A stretch of DNA of 53,168 nucleotides from Planctomycetales bacterium 71-10 (GCA_001898385.1 MKTT01000013.1:1-53168), one strand, 5' to 3'; positions 27,254 to 35,865 are shown, counted from the first letter of the stretch. Notes: a model not told the origin generated them from the letters alone. A program made the numbers and translations.

Positions 27254-27550
27254 GGGGGGCTCCTTGGGGGGACGCCGGCCCGCGTCGACTCCGGGGCACG
27301 CCCTTGCCGACGACCGGCGAGATGGCCAGCATAACCGCCCCATCCCCCTGGGCCCAAGGACGTCCGCCTCCGATCGGTCGGGTCGGCCCGCGCGCTCGCA
27401 TGCGCGCCCCGTCGACGACGGGGCGCGATCGACCTCCCGAGGGCGGAGGCGCGGTACGGCGATTGCACATCGAGTCGAAGTGGCTCCTTTCTCGCCCGAG
27501 GCCGCGGACGGCCGCTCCCCGGGCGTCGCGCACCGATGGGAGAACGCACC

Positions 27551-28966
27551 ATGGCCATCGACCTCCTCGGTCAAGCGAAACGGATCTTCGACGGCGACGC
27601 CGTCCGCGGGCTGGGCGTCGCCCTGGACGAGCAGCCCGATCGCGTGGAGCAGGCGCTCGCCCTGGGCGGGCCGGCGATCCTCGCGGGCCTGGCGAACGCC
27701 CTGGCCGACCCGCGCGAGGGGGGCCGCGTCGCCGACGCGATCCGCGACGAGCCCCGGGACGAGCCCGGCCTCGGCCCCGTCGGCGACCTGATCCGCGGCG
27801 GCTCGCTCGACGCGATCGTCGGCCGGGGCCAGGCCCTGCTCCGCACGATCCTCGGCGACCGGCTCGGCCGCGTGATGGACCTGATCGCGGACGACTCCGG
27901 CGCCCGGCCGGCGAGCGTCGCGACCCTCATGGGCGTGCTCGCCCCGGTCCTGGCCGGCCTGATCCGCGAGGCGGTCGCGTCCCGGGGCCTGGGCCTCGAC
28001 GCCCTCCGCGACCTGCTGGCCGGCCAGCGCGACGCGATCGCCCGCCAGGCCCCCGGCGGCCTGGCCGAGGTGCTGGGGCTGAATGGGCTCGCCGACCTCG
28101 GGGCCGCGCGGCCCGCCCCCGCCGCGACGGCCGGCGAGCGGCCCGCCCCCGCCGCGACGGCCGGCGAGCGGCCCGCCCCCGCCGCGACGGCCGGCGAGCG
28201 GCCCGCCCCCGCCGCGACGGCCGGCGAGCGGCCCGCCGTCGCGGTGCGGCCGGCCGCGACGACCGGCCGGTCCGCGCCGAGGGTCGTGACGCCCGCCGCC
28301 GACCCCTCCGCGTCGGCGGCCCGCTGGGCCCTCCCCGCGGCGCTCGGGTTCCTAGTCCTGGTCGGCGCCTACTACCTCCTGCCCCGCGACGCGAGCCGTT
28401 TCGACCTCCCGGATGACAAGGCCGAGGCCCCCGCGGGGAACCGCCCGGCGATCGTCGCCGACCGGGACGTCCCGCCCGCCCCCGCGACCGTCGAGGGCCG
28501 CCCCGTCGAGGAGACCACCTCGAAGGCCGTCTCGCTCGCGCTGCCGGGCGACGTCGTGATCGAGGCGCCGGAAGGGTCGTACATCGAGTCGATGGTCCAG
28601 GCCCTCCGCGACGGCAAGGTCGCCGAGTCCCGGACCTTCGTCGCCGGCGACCTGACCTTCGACGCGGACGACAGGCCGACGGCCGAGGCCGCCCGGCCGA
28701 TCGGCCTCATCGCCAAGGTCGCCGCCGCCTACCCGGACGTGAAGCTCAAGGTCAACGGCCGCGAGTCCCTCAAGGACGCCAAGGCCGTCGTCAGCCGCGA
28801 GCAGGCCCTGCGGCGCGCCGAGGCCGTCCGCGAGGCGCTGGTCCGGGCCGGCGTCCCCGCGGATCGCGTGGGGGTCGAGGTCGTCGCCCCCAACCTCCCC
28901 GCCGAGCACCCGGCGGCCGTGGCCGAGGACGACGTCCCCATCAGCCTCTCGATCGTCGCCGAATGA
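27551..28966 (+). CDS. DUF937 - transmembrane - OmpA-like protein
   Basis: This 471-residue protein has an N-terminal DUF937-like region (about 1-160: DLLGQAKRIFDGDAVRGLG, then QALALGGPAILAGLANAL). Next come a repeated Pro/Ala linker (RPAPAATAGE four times, residues about 187-227), one transmembrane helix (ALPAALGFLVLVGAYYLLP, about 259-277) and a C-terminal OmpA-like domain. The last includes TFVAGDLTFD, YPDVKLKVNGRES, RRAEAVREALVRAGVPADRV and ends near 470. OmpA-like domains bind peptidoglycan, so it may link the membrane to the wall. ATG 27551 has GGGAG upstream; an in-frame ATG at 27536 is less likely. Confidence 0.75.
   Translation: MAIDLLGQAKRIFDGDAVRGLGVALDEQPDRVEQALALGGPAILAGLANALADPREGGRVADAIRDEPRDEPGLGPVGDLIRGGSLDAIVGRGQALLRTILGDRLGRVMDLIADDSGARPASVATLMGVLAPVLAGLIREAVASRGLGLDALRDLLAGQRDAIARQAPGGLAEVLGLNGLADLGAARPAPAATAGERPAPAATAGERPAPAATAGERPAPAATAGERPAVAVRPAATTGRSAPRVVTPAADPSASAARWALPAALGFLVLVGAYYLLPRDASRFDLPDDKAEAPAGNRPAIVADRDVPPAPATVEGRPVEETTSKAVSLALPGDVVIEAPEGSYIESMVQALRDGKVAESRTFVAGDLTFDADDRPTAEAARPIGLIAKVAAAYPDVKLKVNGRESLKDAKAVVSREQALRRAEAVREALVRAGVPADRVGVEVVAPNLPAEHPAAVAEDDVPISLSIVAE
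28111..28230 (+). repeat. Four perfect 30-bp tandem repeats inside the DUF937/OmpA-like gene
   Basis: Four identical 30-bp units begin at 28111, 28141, 28171 and 28201, each encoding a ten-residue Pro/Ala unit (RPAPAATAGE, in shifted phase). A partial fifth unit follows. DNA identity is complete, so recent slippage or gene conversion is likely. Confidence 0.95.
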
Positions 28967-29084
28967 CCCCCGCGGCCCGGCGGATCGCGCGATCCGCCGG
29001 GCCGTCCGCCCCCGCGACCGCCCCGGCGCGGTATCCTTGGGGCCTGCACGGGGCCCCGGCGCGGCGAGGAGCGGACGAAGACGC

Positions 29085-29753
29085 ATGTTCGGCCCGATCG
29101 GTTATGAGCAGGCGGTGTACGGCAGTTTCCCGTTCTGGTCGCGCGGCTACGCCATGCTGGCGGCCTCCGAGGGCTGCCCCCCGGCCTGGCGCGACGCGAT
29201 GAAGCGGGCCTGCACGCGCTTCGGCGAGCGTCCCGCGGGGGTCGGGCCGTTCCGGAGCGTCTTCGCCCTGCCGGTCGACCGTTCCGCGTGGATGGTCGTC
29301 CAGGTCGACTCGCTGGGCTGCGACGACCAGGGGCGGCCCGGGGCCCTGGCGTTCCACGCCCTGTTCGTCTCCCCCTGGTCCTACCGACGCGCCGGGGCCT
29401 GCCCCCTGGCCTTCGAACCGGCCTTCCGGACCGACTGGACCGCCGCCGACCAGCACGCCCCGCTCCCCCCCGGCCGCCTCAAGCCCGCCCCCCTCGGCCG
29501 CGACCCCGACGGCCCGGCCGACGACCGCGCCGATTCCATCGCGGCCGCCCTGTCACGGAATCGTCGCGTCGTCGTTCAAACCACGGAGCCGGCCGACGCG
29601 CTGATGCGAGCGGTCTGGCGACGCTTGCCGGGGAGGGCCCGGCGCAGGCTCGGGGCGGCGTCGTGGGCCTTCGGCAACGCCAACGGCTTCGACTTCATCG
29701 CCCTCCCTCGCCTCGGCTCCCTCGTCCTCGACGGCTCGGAGCTGGTGCTCTAA
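29085..29753 (+). CDS. Uncharacterised protein, possible GAP1-N-like domain
   Basis: The product is 222 residues with no signal peptide or membrane helix. It opens with IGYEQAVYGSFPFWSRGYAM followed by LAASEG, and later has VFALPVDRSAWMVVQVDS and GALAFHALFVSP. This order weakly resembles the N-terminal domain of GTPase-associated protein 1 (GAP1-N), in which an EQA-x-YG start and an HALLV strand recur; I could not verify this. The C-terminal third is Arg-rich. ATG 29085 follows GAGGAGCGGACG. Function unknown. Confidence 0.5.
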   Translation: MFGPIGYEQAVYGSFPFWSRGYAMLAASEGCPPAWRDAMKRACTRFGERPAGVGPFRSVFALPVDRSAWMVVQVDSLGCDDQGRPGALAFHALFVSPWSYRRAGACPLAFEPAFRTDWTAADQHAPLPPGRLKPAPLGRDPDGPADDRADSIAAALSRNRRVVVQTTEPADALMRAVWRRLPGRARRRLGAASWAFGNANGFDFIALPRLGSLVLDGSELVL

Positions 29754-29868
29754 GGCCCGGGAGCCGCGCCGGGCGAGGTCGCGAAGTCCCGGGCGTCCCC
29801 CATTCTTCCTCCGGATTTCGAGGCCCGAGGCCGCCAGGGTCCTCCGGCCCGACCGCGACCTACAATTC

Positions 29869-30750
29869 ATGAAACGCTTCGACCCCGCCGACCCGACCTC
29901 CGATCGGCCGGCCGAGGACGAGGGCGGCCATCCCGGCGCGGGCCGGACGGGAGTGATCGGGACCGTGCCGAAATTCAGCCGGAAGACGCCCGACCAGAGC
30001 CGGTCGTGGAGCCGCCACGCGGCGCGCTACGACGAGACGTTCCTGAGCCCCTACGGGCCGGCCGTGCGCAACCCGCTTTGGGACGCGCTCGACGGCGTGG
30101 CCGATCGGTCCGGCACGGTCGCCGACCTGGGCTGCGGGACGGGGCCGCTGCTGGCGCCGCTGCTGGCGCGGTTCGGGAAGGTGGTGGCCCTGGACTTCGC
30201 CCCCGGCATGCTGGCGAGGGCCCGCGAGCGAATCGGCCCCGAGGACCTCGGCCGGGTGACGTTCCTGGAGCGGTCGATGGAGGACCTGGACGACCTGGCC
30301 GGGGCGATCGACGTGGCCGTGGCGGTCAACTCGCTGGTGATGCCCGACGTCCGCCGGATCCACGCCGCCCTGACGGCCGTCCGCCGGGCGCTGCGGCCGG
30401 GCGGCGTCTTCCTCGGCATCGCCCCGTCGATCGACGCCATCCAGTATCACACGATGCTCCTGTACGACCACGCCCTGGAGAGCGGCCTGGGGCCCGACGA
30501 GGCGGAGACGTTCGCGACGATCCACGGCGAGCATCGCTATTACGACTTCGCGTTCGGCCGCTTCCAGTTCCGCGGCCTCCGCCAGAAGTTCTGGCAGCCG
30601 TTCGAGTTCGAGCACCGTTTCGGCAAGGCCGGTTTCCGCTCGGTGACGATCGACCGGGTCTTCTACCCCTGGGACGAGAACTTCGTGGGGGCGGCCGAGC
30701 TGGCCGACCGGCCGCCGAGCTGGGACTGGTTCTTCCGCGCCGAGGCGTGA
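29869..30750 (+). CDS. Class I SAM-dependent methyltransferase
   Basis: The product is 293 residues. The SAM-binding motif I is VADLGCGTGPLLAPLLARF, motif II VALDFAPGM, and motif IV is in DVAVAVNSLVMP, followed by ALRPGGVFLGI. The N-terminal about 45 residues are polar and low in complexity. The C-terminal part (HRYYDFAFGRFQFRGL, WDWFF) is aromatic-rich and probably forms the substrate pocket. The substrate is unknown. The ATG at 29869 has no clear ribosome binding site, and translation may instead begin further into the N-terminal tail. Confidence 0.75.
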   Translation: MKRFDPADPTSDRPAEDEGGHPGAGRTGVIGTVPKFSRKTPDQSRSWSRHAARYDETFLSPYGPAVRNPLWDALDGVADRSGTVADLGCGTGPLLAPLLARFGKVVALDFAPGMLARARERIGPEDLGRVTFLERSMEDLDDLAGAIDVAVAVNSLVMPDVRRIHAALTAVRRALRPGGVFLGIAPSIDAIQYHTMLLYDHALESGLGPDEAETFATIHGEHRYYDFAFGRFQFRGLRQKFWQPFEFEHRFGKAGFRSVTIDRVFYPWDENFVGAAELADRPPSWDWFFRAEA

Positions 30751-30859
30751 GCCCCGGGCCCGGCGGGTCCCTTGTGCGGGCCGGCCGACGGGACTAGTCT
30801 GGAGGGGCGGCGGCCCCGGATCGGGAGGCCCCGGGCTCGCGAGGGGGGAGAACGGCGGC

Positions 30860-31228
30860 ATGTCCGGGGAGCGACGCGACCAAGCCGAGCAAGAGGTCTC
30901 GATCCGTCGGCGCGGGCACGAGCTGTTCGTCGACGAGACGCTCGGCCCGACGGGCCCCGCCCGGCCGTTCTCGGAGTTCCTCCGCGAGACCCCCGCCGCC
31001 CCGATCCCGGCCGGCGTGAAGGCGGCGCTCTGGGCGGTCGCGATCGTCGCCGCGCTGCTGTTCGCCGCCTCCCTCTGGCGGCTCATCAACCGGCCGACGC
31101 CGGCCGCCCCCCGTCGGGCCCGGCCGCGGGCCTCCGCGAAGGCCCCGAAGGCCGCCGCCCGGATCCCCGCGACGCCGACCGTCGCCGGCCGTACACCGTC
31201 CCCGATCGACCAGGAGCCCCGAGGATGA
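30860..31228 (+). CDS. Small single-pass membrane protein
   Basis: The 122-residue protein has a polar N-terminal 50 residues (including FSEFLRETPAAPIPAG), one transmembrane helix (ALWAVAIVAALLFAASLW, about 56-73) and a Pro/Ala/Arg-rich basic tail. No family is recognised. GGGGGGAG lies upstream of ATG 30860. Its stop overlaps the start of the TlpA-like gene by 4 bases (ATGA), so the two are translationally coupled and probably act together at the membrane. Confidence 0.68.
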   Translation: MSGERRDQAEQEVSIRRRGHELFVDETLGPTGPARPFSEFLRETPAAPIPAGVKAALWAVAIVAALLFAASLWRLINRPTPAAPRRARPRASAKAPKAAARIPATPTVAGRTPSPIDQEPRG

Positions 31229-32307
31229 CCCGTCTCGCCCCCATCGCGCTCGTCGCCGCGCTCGGCCTGGCGCCGACCCACCCGGCCTCGGCCCAGCAGG
31301 CCGCCCCCGCGACGCCCCAGGGCGAGGAGGCCAACCTCAGCCGGCCCGACCGGGGGACCGCCGCCGCCATCCTCGCCATCGACGAGGCCTACGCCGGCAA
31401 GCTCAAGGCCCTGGACCTCGAACGCCTGAAGCAGCTCCAGGCGCTGGCCGCCGGCCTCAAGCCCGCGGAGGCCGCCGCCGTCTACGAGCAACTCTTCCGA
31501 TCGGCCGTCGCCGCCGACCTCTTCGCCGAGGCCGAGCCGGCCGCCGAGGCCGCCCTCAAGGCCCACCTCCCGTCCCCCTCGTGCCACGTCCTGGCCAGCC
31601 TCGTCAAGCTGATCGGCGAGAGCGACCGCGGCGACTTCGACGGCTCGCTGCGGGACCTCCAGGCGCTCCTCGCCGCCAAGGAGGGGGACGGCCCCGTCCT
31701 GGGCACGCCCGAGCTGCTGGGCGTCGCCGACTCCTACTACCAGCGGCTCGTCCACGCCGGCCGCTACGACGTCGCCGAGAAGGCCTTCCGGCTCGTGCTG
31801 GAGAAGGCCGAGGCCCCCGAAGTCCGCGACTACCTCGCCGCCCGGCTGAACCGCCTGAAGCTCGTCGGCAAGCCCGCCCCCGCGATCGCCGGCAAGGACC
31901 TGGACGGCCGGCCGTTCGACCTGGCGGCGCACCGCGGCAAGGTCGTCCTGGTCGTCTTCTGGGCCTCCTGGTCGCTCCCCAGCGCGGCCGAGGTCGCCTG
32001 GCTCCAGGAGACCTACGACGCCGACCACGCCCGCGGCTTCGAGATCGTCGGCGTCAACCTGGATCCGCTCCAGGACGAGAAGGCGGGCCCCGACTCCTTC
32101 CTCCCCGCCGCCCGCCGCTTCGCCCTCGACTACAACCTCCGCTGGCCGAACCTCCTCAACGGCCCCGACGCGGCCGACCACGCCCGCGCCTACGGCGTGA
32201 CCCAGATCCCCGCCAGCGTCCTCATCGACCGCGACGGCAAGGTCGCCGGCCTGGACCTCGTCCGCAAGAACCTCGAACCGGCCGTCTCCAAGCTGCTGGG
32301 ACGCTGA
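31225..32307 (+). CDS. Exported TlpA-like thioredoxin-fold protein lacking both active-site cysteines
   Basis: The product is 360 residues with a signal peptide (APIALVAALGLAPTHPASAQ) and a helical region (about 40-215) resembling tetratricopeptide-like repeats. It ends with a TlpA/AhpC-type redoxin domain (about 216-360): LVGKPAPAIAGKDLDGRPF, KVVLVVFWASWSLPS, GFEIVGVNLD and the cis-proline segment GVTQIPASVLIDRDGKV. In catalytic TlpA proteins the loop reads WCxxC; here it is WSLPS, with Ser250 and Ser253 in place of both cysteines. Thiol-disulfide exchange is therefore unlikely, and a scaffold or binding role is inferred. It is coupled to the preceding small membrane protein. Confidence 0.8.
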   Translation: MTRLAPIALVAALGLAPTHPASAQQAAPATPQGEEANLSRPDRGTAAAILAIDEAYAGKLKALDLERLKQLQALAAGLKPAEAAAVYEQLFRSAVAADLFAEAEPAAEAALKAHLPSPSCHVLASLVKLIGESDRGDFDGSLRDLQALLAAKEGDGPVLGTPELLGVADSYYQRLVHAGRYDVAEKAFRLVLEKAEAPEVRDYLAARLNRLKLVGKPAPAIAGKDLDGRPFDLAAHRGKVVLVVFWASWSLPSAAEVAWLQETYDADHARGFEIVGVNLDPLQDEKAGPDSFLPAARRFALDYNLRWPNLLNGPDAADHARAYGVTQIPASVLIDRDGKVAGLDLVRKNLEPAVSKLLGR

Positions 32308-32367
32308 AGACGCGGCCCGCAGCGAAACGCCGACCGCCCGGATTTTGAGGAGCCTTCGACGAAGACG

Positions 32368-32550
32368 GTCTTCCCCCCTGGCGGGGGAAGACGGACCCCG
32401 CAGGGGTCAGATGAGGGGGACGCGAAGCACGGGCACCGTCGGGTGTTGAAGGCCCGCAGGATTCGATCGGCTCGGGATCCCGACGGCCGTCGCGCTCGTC
32501 GTCCCTCTCATCCGGCCCTCCGGGCCACCTTCCCCCGCCAGGGGGGAAGG
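32368..32550. repeat. Composite palindromic element, copy D (core only)
   Basis: It occupies most of the 315-base gap between the convergent TlpA-like and methyltransferase genes. The left arm has a GTCTTCCCCC...GGGGGAAGAC hairpin and GACCCCGCAGGGGTC; the right arm has GGCCCTCCGGGCC and a CCTTCCCCC...GGGGGGAAGG hairpin. There are no terminal inverted repeats. Nothing else is seen in this gap. Confidence 0.85.
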
Positions 32551-32622
32551 TCGTCGTGATGGCCTTCGGGTCGATGACGGCCAGGAAAAACGCCCCGGCG
32601 AAGGCAGCAAAGGCGAATCGCC

Positions 32623-33576
32623 TCACCCCCGCCTCCGCCCCATCACGTTCACGCCCGAGCCGATGATGAGGTCGCGGTCGTAGGCCCAATCGTAGAGGCG
32701 GCCCGACTTCATGGGGCGGAGTTCGCGGAGGTCTTCAAAACCCTCCTCCTCGAACCAGCGGGAGAGTTCGGCCGGCGTGTGGTGGGATTGGTACTCCGGC
32801 GCCCACCAGTCGAAGTTGTCGCAGACGCGCAGGGTCCAGTCGGGGTGGGCGGAGAAGTTGAACAGCTTGTTCAACGTGCGGTTGACGACGGGGATGCTCC
32901 CGAGCCCCCCCATCGCGACGCACATCGGCTCCAGGACGCGGGCCGGGAGCCGCGTGGTGACCAGCCGCACGCCGGAGTTGATCCACTCCTGCGGCGCGGT
33001 GTTCTTGCGGTAGAGCCACACCGCCAGCCGGCCCCCCGGCTTCACCCGCCTCGCGATCTCCGCGAAGGCCCGCCGCGGGTCGGGCGAGTGGTGCAGCACG
33101 CCGATCGAGAAGACCAGGTCGAACGTCCCCTCCGCGACGGGCGGGTTGAGCAGGTCGCCCTGGACGATCTGGACGCCCGGCAGGTCGCGGCACAACTCGG
33201 ACGCCTTGTCCACGGCGCTGCTGAGGTCGACGCCCAGCACCTTCGCGCCGGCGTCGCCCAGGATGCGGGCGTACCGGCCGCCGCCGCAGCCGGCGTCGAG
33301 CACGATCTTGCCGGCCAGGTCGCGCGGCGCGACGCCCGTCTTGGCCTCGAAGGTGGCCTCGTCCTCCTCGGTGCGGGCGACGTCGTAGCGGTTCCACTGG
33401 CGGCCGAAGCTGCCGACGTAAGCCTCGCCCGCCAGCCTCGGCACGCCGCCGACGATCGGATACCGCTCGGCCCCGTCGTCCGAGACCAGCCCATCCCCCT
33501 CGACGTGCATCGGCGACTTCGATCGCGGCGACCGCAACAGCGCGATCAGCTCGGGGTTCGGGGCGGTTGCGGGCAT
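32623..33576 (-). CDS. Class I SAM-dependent methyltransferase with Trm112-like N-terminus
   Basis: The product is 317 residues. The first 50 residues (LIALLRSPRSKSPM, then RYPIVGGVPRL) have the shape of a Trm112/YcaR-like module but without its zinc cysteines. The methyltransferase core follows: IVLDAGCGGGRYARIL, VLGVDLSSAV, QIVQGDLLNPP, FSIGVLHHSPDP and RRVKPGGRLAVWLY. The C-terminal region contains DWWAPEYQSHHT. This layout is common in methyltransferases of polysaccharide and lipid clusters, but the substrate is unknown. It is divergent from tilS, with 43 bases between the starts. Confidence 0.8.
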   Translation of the reverse strand: MPATAPNPELIALLRSPRSKSPMHVEGDGLVSDDGAERYPIVGGVPRLAGEAYVGSFGRQWNRYDVARTEEDEATFEAKTGVAPRDLAGKIVLDAGCGGGRYARILGDAGAKVLGVDLSSAVDKASELCRDLPGVQIVQGDLLNPPVAEGTFDLVFSIGVLHHSPDPRRAFAEIARRVKPGGRLAVWLYRKNTAPQEWINSGVRLVTTRLPARVLEPMCVAMGGLGSIPVVNRTLNKLFNFSAHPDWTLRVCDNFDWWAPEYQSHHTPAELSRWFEEEGFEDLRELRPMKSGRLYDWAYDRDLIIGSGVNVMGRRRG

Positions 33577-33619
33577 CGTCGTCTCGGCGGGTCGGGGCGG
33601 GTCGGGTATCCTGCGAGGG

Positions 33620-35050
33620 ATGGGAGACGTTCCGAGTTCCGATCATACCGACCCCTCCGCATGGCTGGGAATCGTCCGCCGCCGGGTTGCGGGCTGGCTG
33701 GCCGAGGGCGTCGGCCCCGGCTGGGTGGTCGCCGTCTCGGGCGGGGGCGACAGCGTGGCGATGCTCCTGGCGCTGCACGCCCTGCGCGACGAGTTGGGGC
33801 TGCGATTGAGCGTCGCCCACCTGGACCACAACGTCCGGGGCGAGGCCGCGCGCGAGGACGCCCGGTTCGTCGCCGACCTGGCGGCGTCGCTCGGCCTGCC
33901 GTTCGACCTGGGCTCGTGGCGGCCGACGCGCCCGGGCCACTTCGAGGCCGACGCCCGCGCGGCGCGGCTGGCGTGGCTGGCCGGCGTGGCGAGGGCGCGA
34001 GGCGCGTCGGCCGTGGCCGTGGGCCACACGCGCGACGACCAGGCGGAGACGGTCCTCCACCGGATCGTCCGCGGCACCGGCCCGCGCGGGCTGGCCGGCA
34101 TCCCGGCGCGGCGGCCCCTCGCGGCGGGCGTCGACCTCGTCCGGCCCCTGCTGGACGTCTCGCGGCGGGCGATCCGCGACGAGTTGGCGAGGCTCGGCCA
34201 CGCGTATCGCGAGGACGCGACCAACAGCGACGCCCGTTTCACCCGCGCGCGGATCCGGCACGACCTGATCCCGAAGCTGGAGGCCGACTACAACCCCGAG
34301 GCCGTCGCGGCGATCGCCCGCCTGGGCGAGCTGGCGGCGGCGGAACGTCGGCTGCTCGAGGCGCTCCTGGCGCCGCTCGCCGCGGCCGTGATCCGATCGG
34401 TCGACGCGGATCGGATCGCCTTCGACCGCCGCGCGGCGGCGGGGCTCGCCGGGCCCTCGGCCGTCGAGATCGTCCGCCGCGCCTGGCGCGAGGCCGGCTG
34501 GCCCGAGGGCTCCATGACCGCCCGCCGCTGGCGTCGCCTGGCCGCGGGGCTGATCGCGGGCGAGGGCGTCGACCATCTCGGCGGGGGCGTCGCGCTGCGC
34601 GCCGGGGGCGACGTGCTGATCCTGGAGCGTCCGGGCGCGTCGCCGCCCTCCGCCGCCGAGGTCGTCCCGGTCCGCCTCGAAGCCCCGGGCGAGGTCGCCG
34701 TCCCCTGGGCCTGCGCGAGCTTCCGGGCGGAGGTCGACCCCGTGGGCGACGGCGACGAGGTCGTGGACCGCGACCGGATCGCCTTCCCGCTGATCGTGCG
34801 GACGCCGACCCCGGGTGAGCGGTTCGATCCGCTGGGCATGTCGGGAAAGCGGCAGCGGCTGGTCGAGTTCCTGCGGCTGCGCGGCGTCCCGCGCGAGGGC
34901 CGCGGCCTCGCCCCGGTCGTGGCCGATCGCGGGGGGATCGTCTGGGTCGTCGGCCACCGGATCGCCGATCGCGTGCGGACGACGACCGGCACGACGACGC
35001 GGCTGCACCTCGGCTGGCGGCCCGATCCCGGGGGCGACCTGGGACGGTGA
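33620..35050 (+). CDS. tilS: tRNA(Ile)-lysidine synthase
   Basis: TilS attaches lysine to C34 of the CAU-anticodon tRNA-Ile so that it reads AUA; it is essential in most bacteria. The 476-residue product has the PP-loop SGGGDS at residues 40-45, HLDHNVRGEAAREDARFV, and GHTRDDQAETVLHRIVRGTG followed by LAGI. The middle segment has YREDATNSDARFTRARIRHD, diagnostic for TilS. The C-terminal domain includes RTPTPGERFDPLGMSGKRQR. Length and order match family members. ATG 33620 was used. Confidence 0.95.
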   Translation: MGDVPSSDHTDPSAWLGIVRRRVAGWLAEGVGPGWVVAVSGGGDSVAMLLALHALRDELGLRLSVAHLDHNVRGEAAREDARFVADLAASLGLPFDLGSWRPTRPGHFEADARAARLAWLAGVARARGASAVAVGHTRDDQAETVLHRIVRGTGPRGLAGIPARRPLAAGVDLVRPLLDVSRRAIRDELARLGHAYREDATNSDARFTRARIRHDLIPKLEADYNPEAVAAIARLGELAAAERRLLEALLAPLAAAVIRSVDADRIAFDRRAAAGLAGPSAVEIVRRAWREAGWPEGSMTARRWRRLAAGLIAGEGVDHLGGGVALRAGGDVLILERPGASPPSAAEVVPVRLEAPGEVAVPWACASFRAEVDPVGDGDEVVDRDRIAFPLIVRTPTPGERFDPLGMSGKRQRLVEFLRLRGVPREGRGLAPVVADRGGIVWVVGHRIADRVRTTTGTTTRLHLGWRPDPGGDLGR

Positions 35051-35063
35051 CGGATCGCGCCGC

Positions 35064-35334
35064 GGGTGTGCCTTCGGAATTTGGCGGATCGCGTCGGAGG
35101 TTGGGAGGGCATCCTAACGTCCTTCCCCCCTCGCGGGGGAAGGTGGCCCGGAGGGCCGGATGAGGGGGAGGACCAGCGAGACGGCCGTCGGGATCCCGGG
35201 CCGGTCGGACGGGCTTTCGAATCCCGACGGGCCGTGTGCTTTGCGTCCCCCTCATCGGACCGCTTCGCGGTCTGTCTTCCCCCGCGAGGGGGGAAGACGT
35301 CGAACACCGATCGCCAAATTCCGAAGGCACACCC
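35064..35334. repeat. Composite palindromic element, copy E (with perfect terminal inverted repeats)
   Basis: It fills most of the 348-base gap after tilS. The ends are perfect 23-bp inverted repeats (35064-35086 and 35312-35334, beginning GGGTGTGCCTTCGG). The arms are ordered as in copy A: GGCCCGGAGGGCC on the left, GACCGCTTCGCGGTC on the right, each beside a CTTCCCCC/GGGGGAAG hairpin. Copies A and E are alike nearly throughout. Confidence 0.9.
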
Positions 35335-35398
35335 TCGCGCCGCCGCCCGCTGGACGTCGCCGCACCGTCGCCCCTAGGCTGGATGCAGGAGGTGTGCC

Positions 35399-35821
35399 AT
35401 GGGGATCGCGCCGTCGGAGCGGGATTTCGAAGGGGCGAGGCGGGGCGCGTGCGGCGATGCGTCGGCCTATCGCCTGAGCTTCCTCGTGCTGCTGCTGGGC
35501 TTCTCGGCCCTGACGTTCGCGGCGACGTCGACCGGGTCGCCGTCGGACCTGGCGGATCGGCCGCGCGTGCTGACGACGCTGCTGACCGTGACGGGCCCGT
35601 TCACGGGTGCGATCGCGCGGGGCGGGCAGTCGTGCTGCCTGGAGTTCTCGACGTGGCTGGCGATGTGGCTCGCGCCGGCGCCGGTCGTGGCGCTGGGTTC
35701 GCGCCTGCTCCTGGGGGGGCGGGGCGGCGCGGCGGGGGCCGTGGGCGTGGCCCTGTGGACGCTGGGCCGGTTCGTGTGGCTGGCGGGCGGGATCGTCTCG
35801 TTCGGGCACGCGTTCGGCTGA
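35399..35821 (+). CDS. Small polytopic membrane protein of unknown function
   Basis: The 140-residue protein has about three to four hydrophobic stretches, including LSFLVLLLGFSALTFAA, LLTVTGPFTGAIA, WLAMWLAPAPVVALGS and VALWTLGRFVWLAGGIV. A Cys-Cys pair occurs in GGQSCCLEFS. No family is recognised. ATG 35399 has GGAGGTG immediately upstream, which supports translation. It follows repeat copy E and ends at a hairpin shared with the convergent PEP-CTERM gene. Confidence 0.6.
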   Translation: MGIAPSERDFEGARRGACGDASAYRLSFLVLLLGFSALTFAATSTGSPSDLADRPRVLTTLLTVTGPFTGAIARGGQSCCLEFSTWLAMWLAPAPVVALGSRLLLGGRGGAAGAVGVALWTLGRFVWLAGGIVSFGHAFG

Positions 35822-35837
35822 CCGGCGCGCGCGAAAA

Positions 35838-35865
35838 CCCCCGGCGATCGGGGGATCGCCGGGGG
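35838..35865 (-). terminator. Hairpin terminator between convergent genes
   Basis: A perfect 12-bp stem (CCCCCGGCGATC, 35838-35849, with 35854-35865) closes a GGGG loop. On the minus strand it is followed by TTTTCGC, so it best serves the PEP-CTERM gene; it may also stop the plus-strand membrane-protein transcript. Confidence 0.75.

Noticed and set aside
28111..28230. Possible CRISPR array (regularly spaced 30-bp repeats)
   Set aside because: The units are directly adjacent with no spacers, lie within a coding frame and encode a ten-residue repeat. No cas genes are present.
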